Assembly (NCBI GenBank): GCA_001599595.1
Contig: BCHH01000017.1
Span: 683,873 to 747,872 of the forward strand
Length of the DNA: 64,000 bases
Direction: 5' to 3'
DNA from: Beverwykella pulmonaria
Taxonomy: Eukaryota > Ascomycota > Dothideomycetes > Pleosporales > Melanommataceae
Part shown: one piece after another, positions 35,600-45,740 of the stretch
Layout of the letters: each line of letters begins with the position of its first letter
Position numbering within the stretch: position 1 is the stretch's first letter
Translations under genes and position numbers: made by a program
The notes under the pieces: generated by a model
The model's input: the letters and a program-made list of their open reading frames with translations, nothing else
Databases searched by the model: none
Told to the model about the DNA's origin: nothing

Positions 35600-35999
35600 G
35601 AACCTCGCGACATGGCATGGCGGCGAACACACCACTGGCTTGTTAGCTCTCGCTTAATGGCGGCGGAGTCCATGGGCTGTCGACGCTCCACATCCTGAAT
35701 GGCCTCATGGAGCGACTGAACCGCCAAAAACAGGGGGATAGTCTTTATCTAGTCAAGCCATGTGAGGTATTTGACCTCATTGGTGGCACGAGCACGGATG
35801 GGTAGGTGGGAGATGAGACTGCATACCTACAAGGCCCTACAGACTCAATAGGCTCATCGCCATCATGTTGGGCTGGCTGGGGATAGATGTGGACGAATGC
35901 ATCGCGGCATACAGCAAACTAATGGAGGCTATATTTGTAGAGTCTAGCCGGTTTCTCGTTGGCTGGGAAGCTATGGGACGCCGAGTCAGTGGGCGATAG
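35600..35999 (+). pseudogene. Patatin-like phospholipase N-terminal relic
   Basis: The frame reads LSLNGGGVHGLSTLHILNGL, then LVKPCEVFDLIGGTSTDG, then after a 50-nt GT-AG intron (35802-35851) LIAIMLGWLGIDVDECI, and ends at TAG 35997-35999. This is the start of fungal patatin-like phospholipases. Damage is visible: the usual DGGG(V)RG oxyanion motif is NGGGVHG, the nucleophile elbow GTSTG is GTSTD, and an apparent 4-bp insertion separates the preceding LLAL frame from the GGG motif. The remaining two thirds of the protein are missing. It cannot be a working lipase. Confidence 0.7.
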
Positions 36000-36844
36000 T
36001 AAGCATCCATGGTGGGTGATGAGGGTTGCGGGACGCGTGGTGTACCGGGTGCCGCAGCCTGCTGCTGCTGCTGGCGTCTCCTGTCACATCTATGCTCTCA
36101 GCTCACATACCACATAACGACAAATTTGAGTGGCGATATGAAGCGAGCGGTTTCCTGCACTGATCTTAAGCAGACGTATAACTGTCATTCCTTGAACACC
36201 GCAAATCATCCCGATCCCACAGCTTGTCACCATACTGAATCGCGATCCTTACGAACGCTACCTCTGATGCCTGTTCTTCGCAGTCATTGACTCCTAACTC
36301 AATACAGTCTATTGAGTAGTGTGCAAGTAGTTGTGGTAGTCGCAGCGAGCTGGAGATGGCGCCTCCTGGTAGATGGGAATTTGAGGCTCAAGGGCAAAAG
36401 GAATAAATCTTATAGCTATTTCGCTGGCTAGCAGCCTCTCGGAGCTCTCGAAGCTGTTGCTGGAGTTCCTCAACCGCACAGAATAACTGTGCTTCGCGTT
36501 GGTCGACCGCCTTGGCCCATTGAATACCCTTGTGTTCCATTGAAAAATGGGTTTTTTGTTCTACCATAGTAAGACTAGTTGCTTTGCTTTGCTTTGCTTT
36601 GCTTTTCCTTACATTGAGAGGTGAGTTAGTTTATATGTGAAGGGTCATCCACGCCGAGGTACGCGGTATATGGGAGTCACTACTGTTCATAAACTAACTA
36701 AAGAACAGAAGTGGAAAGAAGGAGAAAAGTGAAGAGTTAACAAAAGATACCCAAGGTGGAGCCGTTCCCGCTACCAAACGATATCTGTCTAGGCCGATAA
36801 CGACACTCAAGCTCCAACCTGTAACACAGAGTGGATGTATATTC
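36000..36844. other. Repeat-island flank with short coiled-coil frame and microsatellite
   Basis: A 50-codon minus-strand frame (36540-36388) reads MEHKGIQWAKAVDQREAQLF, then a helical EELQQQLRELREAASQ. It may be the tail of a decayed transposase or regulator, but I cannot name it. A (GCTTT)n run of about four units lies near 36578-36603. Confidence 0.35.
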
Positions 36845-38857
36845 CTACGCAACTGTAATCTGAACAAATGGTTGTTCATCAGCCTTCTGGCATAGTTCAC
36901 CATACATCACCCCATGCATGTATGCGTCACCTTCAAACGTTAAGAAAGTGGTTGTCACACCGTTCCCTTGCCGAAAAATATAGGGAGTACTTGCCTCTGC
37001 CATCAGATAAACGAAATCTCCAGCCTTGATGTTTTGAAGCCCGATCCCTAGAAAACCTCGCTTCGTTCTGAACATGCGACGGTTCCTGCAGCAGATTGCC
37101 CACTGTCTGACGAACAGGTCCTTGACGAATCCGATCCCCGGCATGTCTGACGCTTCCTGGGCTCCATTCAGGCATAGTGTTAGCTTTCGATCCGAGTCCA
37201 TCTGTTGATAGCCTTGCCAAATTGAATCACCCATCAGCTTGAATCCATCACCGAATCCAGATCGCCGCATATCGGATGGTAGGGTTGTTATCAGTTTCGT
37301 AAAGTCTCCCTCCTTTGATTGATTTCGCTCGGCCATTCCTAGAACGGTTTGGGACATAATCCATCTTTCAAACCCATCTTTCAAATCCTGTTCGGTTTCA
37401 TTGTGTTTTGCTGCATTTCCATCGGCTATCAACGTTCTCCAGAACGCCTCTCGAATCGCTTCATCGTCCATATTTCCGCTTTTCCTCGCATTTGCCAACA
37501 AATCATACATTTCAAAGATACCCCTCGAGGTTTTCTCTTCCCAGAAAGCATCGCAAACTTGCTCAATCTCGTCGATTCTCGCTCCAAGAAGTTTCAGCAC
37601 CTTACTTCCTCGATCAAAAACAACCTGGCCTTGTATTGTGGACGCAGCACGAAATTTCGCATTCCACTCTTGGAATCGTTCCACTTCAAGACCACGCGTA
37701 AAGTCGATAGCCCATGAAGGTAATCCGGAAATCTTGTTCCGAGTGCGATCCCCAATGTAAGTAAGTGTCTCTACGCGATAATTGCTAAGAATGCTCAAAG
37801 TAGCTTCTATGAACGCCCATTCGACGGATTTGAGATAATCAGGTGGAATGCTGTACTCCTCTTCAATCTTGGTCTTCTTCCATGATTTGGAATCCAGCAG
37901 TGTTCTTTTCTCTGTCGTCGAGAAGCCGAACACCGCGAAGACTTTATCGCGGGGATCTGTTGCTTCCATCGCACGAAGAGTCAATGCTTGGAGTCCAGCA
38001 CTTGGCCATCCTTTTCTCTGTTTTTTACGAACGAATGCGTTGTAAGCGACAGACCAAAAGTTTCGGAAGTTTTCACTGCTCTTCCCATACTCCGGGTACT
38101 TCCGCGCCACCAAGCCGCCAGTGAATGCAAGCATTGTGGACCCTTTGTACAGCGTCTGCGAATCCACGATACGGTTCCCACACAACAGCTTTACACTGTC
38201 CGCCAGAAGATATTCCTGGATGGTCCAGACGCGACTGAACCAACGGTATGATGCAGCGAACTGCAGAATGTGTTCAAGATCAGGATCTGTGATTCCAGCT
38301 TCGGTAGCGTCAGCAAGCATCAACTGGCGAACACTTGTTCGCCCCTTGGATGCTGATGCCAGCTCATCCGAGTATGTCGCATTGTACCACTCTTCCATTG
38401 AAGCCTTGAGCTTCTCCATGATGTTAAGAGCCGCCTCCGCTCCCGGGTAGGCTCTTCCCAGCCACACCAACACCTGTTCTGCACTCGCGTATATTCTGGC
38501 CATTTGAGCCACCTGCGAATTCTTTTCCGGAATGCTCTCCTGGTTGATACAGATGGCATCAATCCAAATCGGCCCACGCACTCCAAGGCGCAGAAGACAG
38601 TCAAGTGCATCGTAAAGGTTCTTTCTGACTAAGAACTTAGAGTGGTCTAACTCGATCGTTTTGTTCGGTGTGAACCACTCATCGCCATTATCTTCGTATT
38701 GCGCACCGCCCCAAGTGTACGACAGGCATTTGTATTCTGGGGAGTTGTCTAAATCCGCAACGAATATGGACGCGCTGATTTCACCGGTAGTGTTCTTGCT
38801 TAGCTGGAGCAGTCGAATGTGGCCCTCATCTGGGAGAGAGTTGTAGTGATAAGCCAT
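36845..38857 (-). CDS. HET-domain (heterokaryon incompatibility) protein
   Basis: Single-exon gene of 670 residues, start MAYHYNSLPDEGHIRLLQL. The HET domain occupies roughly residues 40-220: ADLDNSPEYKCLSYTWG, then VRGPIWIDAICINQESI, then MARIYASAEQVLVWLG, and RWFSRVWTIQEYLLA. These are the conserved blocks of HET, whose activation after non-self fusion can trigger cell death. A long C-terminal region without a recognisable NACHT, ankyrin or WD motif follows, with LTLRAMEATDPRDKVFAVFG (typical post-HET block) and WAIDFTRG. Many such genes exist per genome and most have no proven allorecognition role. It sits between a patatin/solo-LTR island and a MITE, a setting usual for fast-evolving HET genes. 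No frameshift or stop is seen, so it is likely functional. Confidence 0.92.
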   Translation of the reverse strand: MAYHYNSLPDEGHIRLLQLSKNTTGEISASIFVADLDNSPEYKCLSYTWGGAQYEDNGDEWFTPNKTIELDHSKFLVRKNLYDALDCLLRLGVRGPIWIDAICINQESIPEKNSQVAQMARIYASAEQVLVWLGRAYPGAEAALNIMEKLKASMEEWYNATYSDELASASKGRTSVRQLMLADATEAGITDPDLEHILQFAASYRWFSRVWTIQEYLLADSVKLLCGNRIVDSQTLYKGSTMLAFTGGLVARKYPEYGKSSENFRNFWSVAYNAFVRKKQRKGWPSAGLQALTLRAMEATDPRDKVFAVFGFSTTEKRTLLDSKSWKKTKIEEEYSIPPDYLKSVEWAFIEATLSILSNYRVETLTYIGDRTRNKISGLPSWAIDFTRGLEVERFQEWNAKFRAASTIQGQVVFDRGSKVLKLLGARIDEIEQVCDAFWEEKTSRGIFEMYDLLANARKSGNMDDEAIREAFWRTLIADGNAAKHNETEQDLKDGFERWIMSQTVLGMAERNQSKEGDFTKLITTLPSDMRRSGFGDGFKLMGDSIWQGYQQMDSDRKLTLCLNGAQEASDMPGIGFVKDLFVRQWAICCRNRRMFRTKRGFLGIGLQNIKAGDFVYLMAEASTPYIFRQGNGVTTTFLTFEGDAYMHGVMYGELCQKADEQPFVQITVA

Positions 38858-39051
38858 GTTGTGGTACAAATGAAGACAAAAGTAGCGTATTCGGGCGCCA
38901 AATTAGATTAGGACTGGGGGTGTGGAATAGTAAAGTACGTTGGTAGTTTAGGCTGACAGACAGTTTAGAGATGTCACCAGTGTTTCGGGCCAATATGGTG
39001 TTCAAAAGAACAGAAACGGATTGTTGCCTTCCCGAGACGGAGTAACGATGG

Positions 39052-39180
39052 TACACCCTCTATCCATGAACGGACTGCTAGCGCGCGTCAGTGCGTTTCC
39101 ATCCCAATCGACACTTTTCCATACAAATTTTGTCTGTGTGGTGGCTCACGCTAACAGTCCGTTCATGGATGGAGGGTGTA
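39052..39180. mobile_element. MITE, 125 bp, TA target duplication (Tc1/mariner-like)
   Basis: The interior 39054-39178 starts CACCCTCTATCCATGAACGG and its reverse complement starts CACCCTCCATCCATGAACGG. Imperfect terminal inverted repeats run about 30 bp with only C/T-type differences. Both ends are bounded by TA (39052-39053 and 39179-39180). No transposase is encoded, so it is a non-autonomous element. It lies between the HET gene and Tsr2, likely in one or both promoters. Confidence 0.85.
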
Positions 39181-39394
39181 CTATTTAAATTCTTGTCTTA
39201 TGTTTGAAGCTCAGCCGCAGCGCTAACATCACCAATTAGGACAGGCGAGGTAGACGCGTTTTCGTCGTAAGGAACCCCGTGACGTAAGGCCCAGCTCCGC
39301 TTATCGATAGATCGCTACCACCAAAGTTTATCGCAAAAACCACCAAAAAAAAGTGGAGGGGCAAAACTGCGGGCCACCACAAACAATTTCTAAC

Positions 39395-40040
39395 ATGTCT
39401 ACGTCCTCGCAGCCTTCGGGCCCTGCTGCATCGACAGGTTGGTGCACTTTATGGCATGCTCTTCGCTCTTCCTACTAACCACCCCACAGCCCAAAGCGAA
39501 GCTAAATTCGACCTTGGAATATGGCACTGCCTCTTCAACTGGGAAGTGCTCTCCGTCGCCGTACAAAACCAATGGGGCGGACCCGACAGTAGCGATAAGC
39601 GCGACTGGCTCGCGGGCGCAATATCAGAAGCATTCGCCAACCAACCCGACACCGATGCCGAAGACATCGAAGTTCTGCTCCTCGAAGTGCTCGAGAACGA
39701 GTTCGGTGTGCGCCTCGAAGACGAGACAGAGGTTGCGGTTGCGAAGCAGATCATGGGGATACGGAAGGAGGCTTCAGAGGGCAACTTTGCGACCATCGAT
39801 GCGCTGCAGGCAAAGTGGGAGGCAAGGAAGGGCAAGGAGGTCAAGACAGGGAGAGTGCAGGTCAACGAGCAGAATCAGGACGCGGAGTGGGATAGTGTGG
39901 ACGAGGAGTCAAATGAGGACGAGGACGATGGCGATGTCGACATGGAGGATGCGCCGCCGCTCGTTGCTGCCAAACCGAAGCCTGCTCCTGTGGTGGATGA
40001 AGACGGATTCACAAAGGTGGTGGGGAAGCGGAGGACATGA
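39395..40040 (+). CDS. TSR2: Tsr2 pre-rRNA processing protein / Rps26 chaperone
   Basis: Tsr2 binds eS26 (Rps26), protects it and delivers it to pre-40S ribosomes. Exons 39395-39437 and 39490-40040 give 197 residues. The conserved helical domain follows a short Ser/Pro N-terminus: KFDLGIWHCLFNWEVLSVAV and the signature QNQWGGPDSSDKRDWLAGAI (WGG motif). The C-terminus is acidic (EESNEDEDDGDVDMEDAP), as in the family, and ends DEDGFTKVVGKRRT. Length is normal. The intron is 52 nt, GT-AG. Confidence 0.93.
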
Positions 40041-40565
40041 AACACCACGAGCGAACTGATTCCAGATGTGTTACGACCCTGCTTATGGAAGATAGGCACC
40101 ATGGAGCACTGGACTGTAATGAGATACAGCACTCACCCCCTGGGATCTCTACAAAGGCATTTACAATGCATCCTCTTTTTGAGGTTGAGGTTCCCTGCGT
40201 CAGCCCGACGACGAGAATCTGATGCCAAGCCGAGCGCTCTATGAAACAGGAAGAGCTAATCACACAAGCTCACTTCACATCTCAGAGACTCTTAAAGTCT
40301 TTGCCAGATCTCGCGCAAGAAGTTGGTATCTCCGTGAAGGCGAACGTTGTTGTGACATCGTGATCTTGTCCCCAAATTGCGGCTAAATTATCCTCTTCGT
40401 ACCTGCAACTGACCTCATTTGCCAAGACCTCTTGCGGGCGGTCTGTCCCGCCATCCTAACCTCCAAACAGCACCACGCAAGCTCTCTCCACCTCCACACC
40501 ACCGAACCACCCTACAAATCCGCACCCACGCCGCGCGAGGCTCCCCTAACTCGCCATCTACTATC
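40041..40565. other. Intergenic, promoter of BSD gene
   Basis: No coding sequence supportable. The last 150 bp before 40566 are pyrimidine-rich, as in many fungal leaders. Confidence 0.5.
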
Positions 40566-41947
40566 ATGGACTCCGCATACGACCATATCCAGGAAGAAAG
40601 CTACCCGGAAGACCCAATCCCGCAGGAGGCAGACAACTCCAAGCCTGCGAACGCCGACTTCAATAGCGAAATCCAAGATGCATACAAGGCCATATCAAGC
40701 AGTCCGTGGGCTGCACGACTAGGAGGCTTCTTGGGCTCGGTGAAGAAGCAGGTACGGCATTGTGCTTCGGATGCGCAAAGCTGTGGACCCAGAAACATGC
40801 TGATTGAATGAATAGGGAGAACAATATTACGACGGAGTGCGCAAAGAGTACACTGTTGCCAGCGCAAAAGCTACTACGGGTATCACCACCGGCGTTACCT
40901 CTCTCATCGGTCACACCCGGTCTCTCTCCCTCCAACAAACCGGCGAACCCTCATCTTCCTCTGCATCCGCCGATAAAGATGCCAGCAGCTCGAAGGAGCC
41001 CACCACGCCCCCACACCCAGACCGCCCTGATTCCCTCCCAGCAGACATCGTCAAAGAAGCCGAAGGCATCCTCTCTCGCTTCCGGGCCGAAGCTGCAAAA
41101 CGCCTGAAAGACATCGAAAAAGCCGAAGACGCCGCCGACGAGGCGCTCCTAAAATTTGGAACCAACATATCAAACTTCCTCCGCGACGCCGTCACTATCG
41201 CCCCCCCGACGTCGCCTGGTGATCACAATGACCCCTCGAAGGTGATGTTTGAGTCAAAAGACTCCGAGGGAAAGCGTGTCATTCACACCACACGCTTCGA
41301 CGCCCAGATCCACGTCATTCACTCGTCGCTCGACTCGTTTCTGAAGGATCCTGTGAGCCCAGAATGGGAGACGTGGAAGAAGGGCTTCGATGTTGAGGAG
41401 AAGACGGACGCCATTAGCAAGGATCTGGAGAAGCACGAGGAGCTGCGTCGCGCGATGGAAAAATTAGTGCCTGAGAAGGTGGAGTACGCTGCGTTTTGGT
41501 GCAGGTATTACTTCTTGAGACATGTGATTGAGAGCGAAGAGCAGAGGAGGAGAGATATGTTAAAAGGTATGCTTGCATTTGACCTTTACTACAGCTAAAT
41601 TGAGGCTCGACACTAACAATCTCATAGCATCCGCCCCCATAGACGAAGAAGAAGTAGCCTGGGATGAAGACTCGGACGACGAATCCCCAACTCCCAGCAA
41701 GACGCAACCCGCCCAGACCACAAATCTCGCCGCTTCAAAAGAGACCCTCAAGCCCACAGACGCGAATGAAGACTCTTTGAAACCCGCTCAGCCCGCCGAA
41801 CCCCGCCGGTCCAACGATGAGAAGTCGGTAGCTGATAGTGACGCGAGCTACGATCTTGTCAGCGGAGCGACGAGTCGCGCGCCTGGGTCACCACAGGATA
41901 AGAAGAAAGCCGTGGCAGAGGAGAGCGACGAGGAAGATTGGGAGTAG
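40566..41947 (+). CDS. BSD-domain protein (Dos2-like)
   Basis: Exons 40566-40751, 40816-41566 and 41628-41947 give 418 residues. The middle holds the BSD domain with the signature [20 protein letters not shown] near residues 285-305, preceded by an amphipathic helical region ([18 protein letters not shown] and [20 protein letters not shown]). The C-terminus is acidic and disordered, ending EESDEEDWE, a tail common in fungal members. BSD domains occur in transcription-factor and synapse-associated proteins; the fungal cytosolic members (Dos2 in budding yeast) have poorly defined roles. All splice phases close. Confidence 0.88.
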
Positions 41948-42357
41948 AGGTAGGGTAGTTCGTATGGTCTGTGGAATTGTCCATACACTTGGTATCATGG
42001 TAGAGATGCCCAAGGGTCAAGCAAGGTATTCACTCGGGGCTTGTTCAATCTACACTGGTTTTCATTGAGTTCTATTCGCTTATATTTTCCTTATGTGTTG
42101 TCCCGTTGTCCTAATAATGGAACATACTCACCGCTGTCGCCTTGTATGCTGTGGAAAGAAATGATATCTTTAGCTGAATCCCAAACGCCTGCCATAACGC
42201 ACATCGTCGGACTGTGAAGAATTCGTAGCAATAGTGTCGCCAACATCCGCGGTTCGATGGTGATAATCGGTACACTCTCTTTAGTATGGCTGCCGAAATC
42301 TCAACGTCTCTTTCCGAGTATATCAAACCCTCAAAATCACCCAACGATTCATTTCAT
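41948..42357. other. Convergent 3' region between BSD gene and Yrb30
   Basis: Shared terminator region of two convergent genes; no feature beyond that is supportable. Confidence 0.5.
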
Positions 42358-44832
42358 TTATATGCCCTTCCCACCAGTGCTGGGAGGGGTATCGGGCACC
42401 TGACTACCGCGGCCCATCTGCTGCGACAAAGGCCGGCTCTGCTGGTCTAGTCTGGGGCTGCTTGAGGTCGCAGGAGCTGTCGGCGGGCCTCGAAAGCTGG
42501 GCTGCTTGAAACTTCTGAGCTGATTCGGCTGTGTCGTCGCCCTCCTTAGCAATGGGCTCGCCGACGACATGTTCGAGAGCGACAGCCGACCTTCCATGCT
42601 CGGCAGCGGGATATCTGCCGGGGACTTTGCTCTATTACCCGCAATTGGGGAAGAGTTAGGGAAGGGCGATGAGTTTCGTACCGGGGTCGAAGAGCGCGAG
42701 CGAGAGGAGTATACGGTAGCCGCTTTACCGTGCGGATACCCGTCATAGTCGAAGTGATTCCCGTCTCTGATGGGAGATATATCGTCGTATTCGTGGTCCC
42801 CGTCGTGGAACTCGTGCTCTAGGTACTCTTCACCGCGGCGTTTGATCGGACTCTCGTCGTACGGATCGAAACCAACTCTCATACGTGCCTCACGTCGGAC
42901 ACGGCGGCGCAGTTCAGAGTCCCCACCTGAACCGACTGTGCTGCTCTCTGAGAGGAAGAAGGTGAGGAGCTCGTCGGGGATGGTGAGGTGTGAGGATTGT
43001 TGGAATTGTTGGAGGGCAGTGAGACGGATCAGCATTTCCAGAAGGGAAAGTGATGTCTTGATAGCTGGTATGGCCGTGGGCTTGGGGGTGTACTGCGGCA
43101 TCGGAGTAGATGTCTTTTGAGGGGATGGGATTAGCTGGGTGTTCTGGGGCGGAGGGGACTCGGATGGTGTCGAAGGGCGAAGATTAAGGTTCGAGAAGCC
43201 AGCAGTGAGATCAGGAGACTTAGAATTGGCGCCCTGTGGGGTGCCGTTTGGGGGAGAGGGCGTCTGAACATCTAGTTCTGACTCGTCGTATTCAGAATCA
43301 GTAGAAGGCTCTTCGGTATACACTTCAAAGGCCATCCATTCAAGATCAAGATTGGGAGGTAGTCGCCATGGATGAGATTGCGATTCTTGTTGTGGTTCCG
43401 GTTCCTCTGCAGGGATGGTGAAAGACTCCCGTCGAAGTTGGTCGTCTAGTTCCGACTGGTCATCCTCAGCCTCAGCGTCAGCATCTGAGCCGCCTACGGT
43501 GTGTGAGCTATCCGAGCCAGAGTCTGGGTCGATGGTGTTCCGCTCCAGCATCCGCCTTGGTGGAACAGCGTTGATATCTCGCTTCAAGAGGAGAATGGGA
43601 TTGTTCGTCTCACCGTCGGTGCCGATATTCAAGATCTTTCCAGTGTCTGCATAAAAGATCTTGGAAATTTCGTGAATGGGGATAATCTCTCGAACGCCTG
43701 CAAGATCGACGCCTTCGTACGGGCCTGGCTGGGCCTCGTTATCCTCAAACGTGTGAATGCGATCGTCATCAAGATCTTCCACGACGAGGAGCTGGTATGC
43801 AAATTCGTGTAGTCGCCCTTCTGACGGGATATGGCCATGTTCTCTCTCACCAGCTCGTCCAATATCAGCGCCAAATGGCGCCGGGTAGTCGTAAACATGA
43901 TCGAGGGGAACTCGCATTAGCTTCACACGTGCCTTATGCATGACTTCCTTCCAGGTCGTCTCTCGAATTCCGTTCTCCTCTTGGGCTCTAAATGCATGTC
44001 CTGAGAAGAGCATATACATGGAGAGGGTGAAAGCTGGTCCAATTTGTTGGGCCCTTGGCAGTGACATGGAGTATTGCGTATCCCCGGCGGTCAGGAATGT
44101 GCTAGCCTGCAGAAGTCGAGACGGAGACACGGTAGCAGGGAGAGTCGTTGATAAATTGACCCCAGAAGTCGTTATTGCGAGGCTGATCAAAGGTACGGCG
44201 TCTTCGATGCGCATCAGCAGCTTCTTGATATCGGCAATGATGAACTTCAGTTCCTGCTCGTTCTGGGCACGTGATTTACTCTTGGAAGTCCCTCTCCGGG
44301 TCAGGTCAGCCTCTCCCACTGCTTTGGAGAGCCGAATACCAAGAGACTGAATGTCCCATCGGAGAGACTTAGTAAGGGTCACGGCCGACTCCAATGACGT
44401 GTTCCCGCGTGCTGCGATGAGCTCAATCATATCGATTGCTGGAGAAATGATCTGTTTGGTCAGATGAGTGTGTCAGAATGTGTGACTGGTTTGCTTGCTC
44501 ACTCGAATTTTCCCTTCTAGCCGAAGTTGCAGCGAGGCAAGTTCTTCCTTCTCATGCCCCTCTACTGACTGCATCGAATTTAGCATGAAATCCGAGACTG
44601 GTCAAAGCTGAATCCGTCATGAGTCACTTACCTGGAGTAGTCGACCACATTGGCGTAAAGCATAACCACTTGTGATTGTTATACCAGTTCGGATTGCGTA
44701 GTTCATTGCCTGCTGGGTCACCTAGTGAAGCAGTTAGATATAGGTTATGCATGCAGATCTAACGATGCTGCGGCCGAGTATAACAGCAAGAAAACAACCA
44801 TTCTCACGTGCCTTTCCCAATAGGACCTCCAT
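42358..44832 (-). CDS. YRB30: RanGTP-binding protein Yrb30
   Basis: Yrb30-type protein that binds Ran-GTP and inhibits its GTPase activation, linked to nucleocytoplasmic transport. Exons 44832-44812 (21 nt, MEVLLGK), 44721-44632, 44568-44503 and 44451-42358 give 756 residues. The N-terminal half is conserved: VTQQAMNYAIRTGITITSGY, ALRQCGRLL, SLRWDIQSLGIRL, AVPLISLAITTSGVNLST, and LPRAQQIGPAFTLSMYMLF. The C-terminal 350 residues are acidic and Ser/Pro-rich, likely disordered, with scattered phosphorylation-type SP/TP sites. Intron 1 must begin with GC (AAAG then GCACGT) to keep MEVLLGK-VTQQAMNYAIR in frame, so it is a GC-AG intron or the first exon is elsewhere. Divergent with eRF3. Confidence 0.85.
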
Positions 44833-45360
44833 TTTGGTGGTTGTGAGGTTGAAGAGTAGGCGAGGTGGTGGTGTTTATTGTGCGTAACAACGCGTCATTG
44901 GTGGTGATGCATGGATTAGACTATGAGGCCAAAAAGAGGAGAGGGAAGAGGAAAGGCAAAACGATACGGTGAAAGGCCAAGATTGGGCATATCTTTGTCC
45001 CAGTCACGCTGGAGCCTCGTGAGTGAGTCGTGAAGTGAGTGTTTATGGCGGCCAGGATTTCTGGCGAATCGCAGCTACGGAAGGCGCTGACTCACGGCTC
45101 TCACTAGCCACCTGCGCCTTCCTTCTGTTTGTGCCCCGCCAATCCATGCCCAACGCTGAAGGCGGCGACCCACCATCATTTCTTACTTTTCGCCCACCCG
45201 ACCGCCTCCTCGCCCAACTCTGCCCATCCATCTCCTTAAAGGAGCCCCAGCTCGCCCTCGTCATCAGCGCACACATACGACCGATCTTTTACCACACTCT
45301 CGTACCCCAAGTCGGGCGATTTCGATTCAATATTCGCCTCAGCAGCCCCGCACCACCAAT
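44833..45360. promoter_or_regulatory. Divergent promoter, Yrb30 / eRF3
   Basis: A 528-bp interval between two start codons on opposite strands. Pyrimidine-rich tracts precede the eRF3 start. No specific operator is identified. Confidence 0.45.
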
Positions 45361-45704
45361 ATGGCCGAATCTTGGGAGGAAGAAGAAGAGAAGCTCGCAC
45401 AGCAGGCTCAGAATCTCAACATCAACCACGCACAGGCACCAACCTTCACACCGGGCGCGTCCTCCTTCACGCCTGGCGCGCAAACCTTCACACCCGGCCA
45501 ACAATTCCAGCAATATGGGGGAGGCTACGGCCAGCAGGGCTATGGCCAGTACCAAAATCCACAGGCCTACGGAGGGTACCCGCAATATGGAGGACAACAA
45601 GGATACCCGCAGTACAATCAGCAATACGGCCAAATGAATCCACAGGCTGGATATGCAAACCAGGCCCAATATGCCTACCAACCGCAGCAAGGATATCAAC
45701 CTCT

Positions 45705-45740
<36 letters not shown>

